Shown: positions 6,680 through 11,523 of the stretch, in pieces
Layout of the letters: every line of letters begins with the position of its first letter
Numbering within the stretch: the first letter of the stretch is position 1
The notes under the pieces: model-generated
What the model was told of the DNA's origin: nothing
What the model saw: the letters and a program-made list of their open reading frames with translations, nothing else
The model's database searches: none
Assembly (NCBI GenBank): GCA_015661535.1
Contig: DQVY01000014.1
Location: 1-11,523 of the forward strand
Source of the DNA: Sulfurovum sp.
GTDB taxonomy: Bacteria; Campylobacterota; Campylobacteria; Campylobacterales; Sulfurovaceae
Length of the DNA: 11,523 nucleotides
Direction of reading: 5' to 3'
Translations under genes and position numbers: made by a program

Positions 6680-8053
6680 CTAACAGCCGCCACCGCAGCC
6701 TGGTGTCTCTGCATTTCCGCCAGCAAAGTATTTACCGTCAAAACTTACCAGTGAATATTCTCTGTCATTTCCAAGAGAGTCTTTAAGTCCATCAATAGAC
6801 AAAAAGCCTAAAGAAGAAGCCCCTATTTTTTCTCTTATCTCTTCCACTGTGTTGTTGGCTGAAATAAGTTCAGCTTTGGTAGGTGTGTCTATCCCATAAC
6901 GACAAGGGTACTTTATCTCTGGTGCAGCGATACGCATATGCACCTCTTTTGCTCCCGCATCCAGTAACATACGTACTATTTGTTTAGAGGTAGTACCACG
7001 GACCAAAGAATCATCGATAATAGCAACACTTTTTCCTTTAATGAGATGCTTAATAGGAGAAAGTTTCATTTTTACTTTTAGATCACGTATCTCCTGGGTA
7101 GGTTCAATGAAAGTACGGCCTACATAGTGGTTACGTACAATACCCATCTCAAACGGCACACCGAGTTCATCTGCATAGCCCTTAGCAGCTGCCACACCAG
7201 AGTCTGGCACGGGAAGAACCAGATCTACTTTAGCCGGTGTTTCACGTGCCAGTCTTTTTCCCATCTCTAAACGCATTTCATAAACATTTTTACCATCTAT
7301 GTCAGAGTCAGGACGTGCAAAATAGATGTACTCAAAGGCACAAGGATGGAAATCTACATTATCAAATACCATTTCAGAAATGGGCTCTTGTCCCTCTTCG
7401 AAAGTCAGCATTTCGCCCGGTTTCACATCACGAACAAATGTTGCACCGACAAGATCAAATGCACAGGTCTCAGATGCTACAATATAGCCGCCATCTTTAA
7501 ATTTACCCAGACTTAAAGGACGTATACCAAAACGGTCACGAATGACAAACATCTTTTTACGGCTTTGAATAGCCAAACAGTAAGCCCCTTCAATTTTTGT
7601 CAACATATCTTTAATACGATCTACCAGCGCATCTTTTTCAGACTTGGCTATAAGGTGGATGATATTTTCTGTATCCATATCCGTCTGGAAAATAGCACCT
7701 TTGTCAATGAGTGCCTGTCTCACCTCTTGTTTGTTAATGAGGTTTCCATTGTGTACTACTGAAATCTCTCCCAGTTTATACTTTGCAAAGACAGGTTGAG
7801 AATCACCTGCAGAAGCAGATCCTGCGGTAGAGTAACGGTTATGCCCTACTGCACAGGAACCTTCTAATTTGTTAAGTGTCTCTTGCGAAAACACATCTGC
7901 AACCATACCTTTTTTCTTGTAAAGTGCAATATTATCACCATTGGATACAGAAATACCGGTGGCTTCCTGCCCGCGGTGCTGCATAGAAAAAAGCGAATAA
8001 TACGCTACCGTTGACGCTTTTTCAGTTCCAAAAACACCTACAATTGCACACAT
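6680..8053 (-). CDS. purF: Amidophosphoribosyltransferase (glutamine PRPP amidotransferase)
   Basis: 457 residues. It makes phosphoribosylamine from PRPP and glutamine, the first committed step of purine synthesis, in the cytoplasm. The N-terminal glutaminase uses Cys2 in MCAIVGVFG, exposed by Met removal, so no propeptide is needed; SMQHRGQEATGI and GHNRYSTAG are further family blocks. The C-terminal phosphoribosyltransferase domain has the PRPP loop IIDDSLVRGTTS (D347, D348) and the VRNHYVGRTFIEPTQ segment. Four cysteines are placed as in the Bacillus type with a [4Fe-4S] cluster: C238 (PCAFEYIYFARPDS), C384 (YPCRYGID), and C453 and C457 in the terminal CGGGC. The ATG follows AGGAATATA and comes 1 nt after the dapB stop, so the two are surely co-transcribed; dapB-purF adjacency is also found in Campylobacter as I recall. 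Confidence 0.96.
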   Translation of the reverse strand: MCAIVGVFGTEKASTVAYYSLFSMQHRGQEATGISVSNGDNIALYKKKGMVADVFSQETLNKLEGSCAVGHNRYSTAGSASAGDSQPVFAKYKLGEISVVHNGNLINKQEVRQALIDKGAIFQTDMDTENIIHLIAKSEKDALVDRIKDMLTKIEGAYCLAIQSRKKMFVIRDRFGIRPLSLGKFKDGGYIVASETCAFDLVGATFVRDVKPGEMLTFEEGQEPISEMVFDNVDFHPCAFEYIYFARPDSDIDGKNVYEMRLEMGKRLARETPAKVDLVLPVPDSGVAAAKGYADELGVPFEMGIVRNHYVGRTFIEPTQEIRDLKVKMKLSPIKHLIKGKSVAIIDDSLVRGTTSKQIVRMLLDAGAKEVHMRIAAPEIKYPCRYGIDTPTKAELISANNTVEEIREKIGASSLGFLSIDGLKDSLGNDREYSLVSFDGKYFAGGNAETPGCGGGC

Positions 8054-8054
8054 A

Positions 8055-8822
8055 TTATATTCCTAAACAGTCATTGATAGAGTATAAACCACTCTCTTGG
8101 TTGACCAACCATTTTGCTGCTCTTATAGCACCTTTTGAAAATGTCTCTCTCGAGGTGGCTGTATGGTTCAACTCAAGAAATTCGCCATCATTGTAAAAAC
8201 CTACAGTATGACGTCCTACAATGTCACCACCACGCAGTGCCATGACTGCGATCTCATCTTTAGTTCTCGCACCTATCTGACCATCTCTGCCGCTTACACG
8301 TACAGCAGAAAGGTCAAGTCCCCTGCCTTTTGCAGCAAATTCACCTAAGGTCAGTGCTGTACCACTTGGTGCATCCACTTTATGCTTATGGTGCTGCTCA
8401 ACAATTTCAATGTCAAAGTCTTCCAATGTTGCAGATACTTTTTCAACCAACTGTTTCAGCAAGGCAATACCTGCGGACATATTGGAGGCATACAGTACAG
8501 GCATCTTGGTTGACGCTTCTGTCATAAGATTGTTTTGATGTTCTGTAAATCCTGTGGTTGCAATAACCAATGGTGTAGGGTTTTCCAATGCAGCTTCACA
8601 CAATGCCTGTGTTGCAACCGGTGCAGAAAAATCTATCACGATATCACAATTTTCAAGCAATACGTTCATACTGTTTGTGACCAAAACATCAGAGGGAAGA
8701 TCTCGTTTAAGCTCATCAAATACATGCACTGCACTTAAGGGTAAGACATCATCATGCAACAAAGAATCTATAAGAAGATTCCCTACTCTACCTGTACTAC
8801 CTACTATACCAACTCTTGCCAT
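8055..8822 (-). CDS. dapB: 4-hydroxy-tetrahydrodipicolinate reductase
   Basis: 255 residues. It reduces the dehydrated form of hydroxytetrahydrodipicolinate with NAD(P)H on the way to diaminopimelate and lysine, serving cell wall and protein synthesis. The N-terminal Rossmann loop is GIVGSTGRVG (5-14). The substrate site is EQHHKHKVDAPSGTA, with the catalytic pair H144-H145 and K148, and the phosphate/carboxylate-binding SGT after it. RGGDIVGRHTVGF is the usual C-terminal block. Length is slightly under the E. coli protein (273) but no motif is missing. The start overlaps the trxB stop in a TAATG junction (1-nt overlap), so translation is likely coupled to trxB; purF follows after 1 nt. Confidence 0.96.
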   Translation of the reverse strand: MARVGIVGSTGRVGNLLIDSLLHDDVLPLSAVHVFDELKRDLPSDVLVTNSMNVLLENCDIVIDFSAPVATQALCEAALENPTPLVIATTGFTEHQNNLMTEASTKMPVLYASNMSAGIALLKQLVEKVSATLEDFDIEIVEQHHKHKVDAPSGTALTLGEFAAKGRGLDLSAVRVSGRDGQIGARTKDEIAVMALRGGDIVGRHTVGFYNDGEFLELNHTATSRETFSKGAIRAAKWLVNQESGLYSINDCLGI

Positions 8823-9763
8823 TATTGTTGCTCCTGAATATAAGAAATTACTTGTAACGCTGCGATAGATCCGTCTCCTGCAGCAGATACTACTTGTTTG
8901 GGTGCGTCTATACGTAGATCACCTGCGACAAAAAGACCCTCTACCGAAGTATGCATCTTTAAGTCTACGATCACCTGTCCCAAGTCACTCATCTCGCAGA
9001 TAAAATTACCTGCTTCATCTTTAAGTACATCATTTTTCACATCTTGTCCCACAAAGACAAACAGTCCGGTATTGTCCATGTGTGTAATCTCATCTGTTTT
9101 AAGATTTTTGATCTCAACCCCGCTAAGCCCCATTGCATCCCCTACAGCCTCTTCGATCACCGAGTCTGTAATGAGATGAATGTTCTCTTTTCGCATCGCT
9201 CTGTCAATGGTTGGCGGTGCTGCTCTAAAGGTATCACGTCGATGCACCACATAGACATCTGAACAGATATTTGAAAGGAAAAAGGCTTCTTCCAGGGCAG
9301 TATCGCCTCCACCAAGCACTGTAACAGGTTTATCTTTATAGAAAAAACCATCGCAGGTAGCACAGGTACTCACACCTCTTCCATAAAATTCATCTTCACC
9401 TTTAAAGCCTGCACGCTTTGGTACAGCACCAGTACAGACAATGGCTGTTTTTGCTTCTACTGTTTCACCACCATCAAGGGTGATCGTAAAAAATGCTCCC
9501 GTTTTTTGCACGGATACTACTTTTTTCATTTCATGTTTCAGACCAAAATGAAAACACTGCTTTTGCCATGCATCCATAAAGTCTAAACCTGTTTTGCTGC
9601 TATCAAAAAAACCAGGGTAATTTTCTATCTCAGAACTTTTGGTAATTTGTCCGCCGGGTACGCCCATCTCGAACATACTGACATTTTTTAATCCACCGCG
9701 TGTAGTATAAAGTCCTGCAGTAAGACCCGCTGGTCCGCCACCGATAATTGCACAATCTAACAT
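8822..9763 (-). CDS. trxB: Thioredoxin reductase (NADPH)
   Basis: 313 residues, a low-molecular-weight flavoprotein disulfide reductase that passes electrons from NADPH through FAD to thioredoxin. The FAD loop is GGGPAGL (8-14). The redox pair is C134-A-T-C137 in STCATCDGFF, one residue from its E. coli position. The NADPH domain has LGGGDTALEEA (150-160) and the HRRDTFRA motif, whose arginines fit the 2'-phosphate of NADPH. The C-terminal FAD block is GLFVAGDLR with QVVSAAGDGSIAA. The ATG follows AAGGATATAAA. The gene has its own probable promoter upstream and starts the compact trxB-dapB-purF run. Because trxA is the next gene upstream, the pair forms a complete thioredoxin system. Confidence 0.95.
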   Translation of the reverse strand: MLDCAIIGGGPAGLTAGLYTTRGGLKNVSMFEMGVPGGQITKSSEIENYPGFFDSSKTGLDFMDAWQKQCFHFGLKHEMKKVVSVQKTGAFFTITLDGGETVEAKTAIVCTGAVPKRAGFKGEDEFYGRGVSTCATCDGFFYKDKPVTVLGGGDTALEEAFFLSNICSDVYVVHRRDTFRAAPPTIDRAMRKENIHLITDSVIEEAVGDAMGLSGVEIKNLKTDEITHMDNTGLFVFVGQDVKNDVLKDEAGNFICEMSDLGQVIVDLKMHTSVEGLFVAGDLRIDAPKQVVSAAGDGSIAALQVISYIQEQQ

Positions 9764-9802
9764 TTTATATCCTTACAAATGAAAATGTAAATAATTAATC
9801 AA

Positions 9803-9808
9803 ATTATA
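9803..9808 (-). promoter_or_regulatory. Probable trxB promoter, -10 box
   Basis: A consensus TATAAT on the - strand, about 40 nt before the trxB ATG. The sequence 17 nt upstream is only weakly like a -35 box (T/A-rich), which is normal for sigma-70 promoters of this phylum. The hairpin before it suggests trxB is not wholly dependent on trxA transcription. Confidence 0.5.
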
Positions 9809-9875
9809 CAATGATAAACTTGGTTAAGTATTTATTTTTAGAGTATAGAGAAAGTTGGGTGTAAATGAAGTGTAG

Positions 9876-9898
9876 CAAAGAGGGATAGTCCCTCTTTG
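9876..9898 (-). terminator. Perfect hairpin after trxA, possible terminator or attenuator
   Basis: CAAAGAGGGA (9876-9885) and TCCCTCTTTG (9889-9898) form a perfect 10-bp stem with a 3-nt loop, 11 nt after the trxA stop. It lacks a continuous T-run after the stem (the following - strand bases are CTACACTTC), so it may be a weak or factor-aided terminator, or a stabiliser of the trxA message. Confidence 0.5.
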
Positions 9899-9909
9899 AG
9901 ATGCAATAC

Positions 9910-10227
9910 TTAAAGTAATGCGTTTATTTTGTCTGCAAATGCATCTTTAGAAGCTGCACCGATCATTTGATCAACCATTTCACCATCTTTGAAGAAAAGA
10001 ATCGCCGGGATAGATCTAATACCGTATTTTACAGCAATTTCTTGCTGCTCATCCGTATTTACTTTACAGATCTTCGCTTTTCCATCAAAATCTTCTGCCA
10101 ATTCTTCAATCACTGGCGCGATCATTCTACAAGGTCCACACCATGGAGCCCAAAAGTCTACCATTGCTACACCCTCAGCGATAGTCGCATCAAAGTTTTC
10201 CTGTGTTAAATCAATATATTTTGCCAT
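9910..10227 (-). CDS. trxA: Thioredoxin
   Basis: 105 residues, the standard thioredoxin size. The redox site is W29-C30-G-P-C33 in FWAPWCGPCRM; the cis-proline lies in IRSIPAILFF; D24 before the active site matches the buried acid of thioredoxins. It is a cytoplasmic electron donor for ribonucleotide reductase, peroxiredoxins and other reductases, and is re-reduced by TrxB encoded just downstream. No signal peptide is present. The ATG follows AAAGGACAAAAT. A hairpin lies after the stop and a TATAAT box about 30 nt before the start, so it is probably transcribed mainly as a single gene, with partial read-through to trxB. Confidence 0.97.
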   Translation of the reverse strand: MAKYIDLTQENFDATIAEGVAMVDFWAPWCGPCRMIAPVIEELAEDFDGKAKICKVNTDEQQEIAVKYGIRSIPAILFFKDGEMVDQMIGAASKDAFADKINALL

Positions 10228-10362
10228 ATTTTGTCCTTTATGTGTTTAATGCAATTATTATAGCCTAGATTCCTTATAAAGACTATTGCTATAACTTATA
10301 TTTTTTATAATACCATATGTATATGCAAGAAATGTGTACTATTGGGATAAAATAACTCTTAT
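10228..10362 (-). other. Intergenic region between the PhyH-family gene and trxA
   Basis: 135 nt, very AT-rich. It contains a probable trxA promoter and no clear terminator for the upstream oxygenase gene. I see no open frame or structured RNA in it. Confidence 0.55.
10257..10262 (-). promoter_or_regulatory. Probable trxA promoter, -10 box
   Basis: TATAAT on the - strand, preceded by GGC, with the predicted start of transcription about 20-25 nt before the trxA ATG. No good -35 box is seen. Confidence 0.45.
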
Positions 10363-11151
10363 TTAGATTTTTTTCAAAATGATCTCAGGGAACTCTGCTG
10401 ACCTTGTCCCTTGCTTTGCCTTGGTTTTTTCACCCTTAACGGTATATACAAACGATATTTTTGCTTTATCTGTATTGTTTTTATTGGCCCTATGCAAGAG
10501 TAAGGAGTGAAAAATGACCACATCACCCTTTGCCAGATCTGTAGAGACTTTTGTTTGTATGATCTTTTTATTTGCATCATGACTTTCTGAAAAATACTCT
10601 TTTGAATCAAACTGTTCAGGCTTAAAATGCATTTTATGGCTGCCGGGTATAAACTCCAACACACCATTTTCTGTAGTCTCATCATCCAGTGCAAGCCAAA
10701 CACTTACCAGGTTGTCATCAGAATAAGACCAGTAACGTCTGTCCTGATGCCATCCTGTGGCAGAACTTATGTGTGGCATCTTAGTCATGATAGAATTATG
10801 ATGTGCTGTAGTAAGTACTACATTGTCGTGCAGTATTTGTTCTAAGGCGGGACGTATGTCTTCATTTTCCATCCATTTTTTAAACAGTGGACTTCGGTCA
10901 TATACCTGACGCAACCTACGTACAACAACCTCTTTCTCTTCTGCTTTAGAACTGTAATCAGTCACTTCCGTACGATACGCTTTGCTTCGGCTGTCGTATC
11001 CCATCTCTGTCTCTATAGGTTCTATATATGCCTCTAAATGCTCTTTTGCTACTTTTAAAATGGCATCACAGCTTTGTACATCTAAAAATGCTTTAAAAAC
11101 AATAAATCCATCTTTGTCAAATTGCTGTAGCTGTGCATCGGAGAGTTTCAA
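10363..11151 (-). CDS. Phytanoyl-CoA dioxygenase (PhyH) family Fe(II)/2-oxoglutarate oxygenase
   Basis: 262 residues. The N-terminal LSDAQLQQFDKDGFIVFKAFLD is the usual opening of the PhyH family. The iron triad is H135-Q-D137 (in TGWHQDRRYW) and H220 (in HSLLLHRANKN), with the linking block LDDETTENGVLEFIPGSH. These enzymes couple 2-oxoglutarate decarboxylation to hydroxylation, or sometimes halogenation, of small molecules; D137 makes halogenation unlikely. The substrate cannot be told. At H220+11, where an Arg usually holds 2-oxoglutarate, there is K231. The start is TTG (11149-11151): a stop lies two codons upstream, the next Met (M49) would remove the conserved opening, and AGAAGG stands 7 nt before it. 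It lies between yraN and trxA, neighbours in related genomes, so it is probably an insertion specific to this lineage. Confidence 0.85.
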   Translation of the reverse strand: MKLSDAQLQQFDKDGFIVFKAFLDVQSCDAILKVAKEHLEAYIEPIETEMGYDSRSKAYRTEVTDYSSKAEEKEVVVRRLRQVYDRSPLFKKWMENEDIRPALEQILHDNVVLTTAHHNSIMTKMPHISSATGWHQDRRYWSYSDDNLVSVWLALDDETTENGVLEFIPGSHKMHFKPEQFDSKEYFSESHDANKKIIQTKVSTDLAKGDVVIFHSLLLHRANKNNTDKAKISFVYTVKGEKTKAKQGTRSAEFPEIILKKI

Positions 11152-11160
11152 ATGTTAACC

Positions 11161-11176
11161 TTCTAAATATTTAGAA
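11161..11176. promoter_or_regulatory. Perfect 16-bp palindrome before the PhyH-family gene
   Basis: TTCTAAATATTTAGAA reads the same on both strands. It begins 2 nt past the yraN stop, in the 27-nt gap, and on the - strand its last four bases (AGAA) form part of the AGAAGG ribosome binding site. It could be an operator for a dimeric regulator or a weak RNA hairpin (6-bp AU-rich stem) masking the ribosome binding site. Confidence 0.45.
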
Positions 11177-11178
11177 AA

Positions 11179-11520
11179 TTATAGCGTAACATTCTCTATA
11201 AACTCTACTTCATCATATCGAATGATCAAAGCATCAATAGAAAATACCATATTTAATTTTTTACTTTTCATATAATACTGCGCAGAATTAATCACCTTGC
11301 GAAGTTTTGCAGGCGTTACATTATAGACAGGATCAAAATCAGCGCGTCCTGCCTTCACTTCTATAAAATGCAGTTCACTGTCACGCTTTGCAATAATGTC
11401 TATCTCCCCTAGTTTCCGAGCAAAATAATTACGCTCCAAAATGATAAAACCTTCTTGTTCTAAAAATGCTGTAGCCAAGTTTTCGCTTTTGTCACCAAAA
11501 AGTTTGGGAAGCTCTCTCAT
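11179..11520 (-). CDS. yraN: YraN / UPF0102 family nuclease-like protein
   Basis: 113 residues, the usual length of this family. The family pattern G38-E39-I-D41-IIA followed by E54-V-K56 gives the PD-(D/E)XK-type metal site, so a nuclease-like fold acting on DNA or RNA is expected; E. coli YraN has no firmly settled role, though a link to recombination or DNA repair has been suggested for the family. The C-terminal TPAKLRKVINSAQYYM block is also family-like. The ATG lies 3 nt from the window edge, so its ribosome binding site is not visible and a start slightly further upstream cannot be excluded, but length and the usual position of the first helix fit this start. It stands 27 nt before the oxygenase gene and probably shares its transcript. 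Confidence 0.88.
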   Translation of the reverse strand: MRELPKLFGDKSENLATAFLEQEGFIILERNYFARKLGEIDIIAKRDSELHFIEVKAGRADFDPVYNVTPAKLRKVINSAQYYMKSKKLNMVFSIDALIIRYDEVEFIENVTL

Positions 11521-11523
11521 GAC

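Larger units (their letters stand above)
9764..9909 (-). other. Intergenic region between trxA and trxB
   Basis: The longest gap in the window, 146 nt. In the direction of transcription it holds the trxA-end hairpin (9876-9898), a short AT-rich spacer, a TATAAT box (9803-9808) and the trxB ribosome binding site. I see no small open frame or RNA gene in it. Confidence 0.6.

Noticed and set aside
7237..7762. Open frames on the + strand opposite purF
   Set aside because: Short, without motifs, and opposite a complete purF; treated as shadows.
10306..10311. TATAAT on the + strand between the oxygenase gene and trxA
   Set aside because: There is no + strand gene downstream in the window, and the area is simply AT-rich.

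Overview
The window reads as an ordinary chromosomal segment of a Campylobacterota (epsilonproteobacterial) bacterium, most like Sulfurovum or a relative. The evidence is moderate-to-low G+C, dense coding with A-rich leaders carrying AAGGA-type ribosome binding sites, and several neighbour pairs I recall from Campylobacter and Helicobacter (ilvE next to an SPFH gene, dapB next to purF, yraN next to trxA-trxB). The genus is inferred from gene content and protein style, not from a search. There are 14 protein genes (one cut by the left edge). I see no tRNA, rRNA, CRISPR array or insertion sequence. The longest stretch without a gene is 146 bp.

Left part, + strand (1-3719): the tail of a nitric oxide reductase operon. 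It holds the C-terminus of NorB, NorD (von Willebrand A protein), NorQ (MoxR-type AAA+ ATPase), NorE (subunit-III-like membrane protein) and NorF (small subunit-IV-like membrane protein). Genes are 8-12 nt apart or overlap. NorD and NorQ are the pair thought to insert the non-heme iron into the NorBC enzyme, which reduces NO to N2O in denitrification. The order B-D-Q-E-F has D and Q exchanged relative to the textbook norCBQDEF.

Middle part, + strand (3720-6639): ilvE (branched-chain aminotransferase), an SPFH/band-7 membrane protein and hisIE (two steps of histidine synthesis). Three copies of a short palindrome (arms GGTGCGTT/AACGCACC) sit in the two gaps around the SPFH gene. The two copies on the + strand have GNRA-type tetraloops and stand just upstream of the next ribosome binding site; the third forms a perfect inverted pair with one of them.

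Right part, - strand (6680-11520): reading with transcription, yraN, a PhyH-family Fe(II)/2-oxoglutarate oxygenase gene, trxA, trxB, dapB and purF. trxB, dapB and purF are packed with a 1-nt overlap and a 1-nt gap. trxA and trxB are separated by a strong perfect hairpin and a probable trxB promoter. The oxygenase gene lies between yraN and trxA, which are neighbours in related genomes, so it looks like a lineage-specific insertion; it starts with TTG and its ribosome binding site abuts a perfect 16-bp palindrome. hisIE and purF converge on a short hairpin.

I found no obviously new multi-gene system. The items most worth a second look are the REP-like palindromes, the inserted oxygenase with its palindrome and its Lys at the usual 2-oxoglutarate Arg position, and the cysteine set of PurF suggesting an iron-sulfur cluster.
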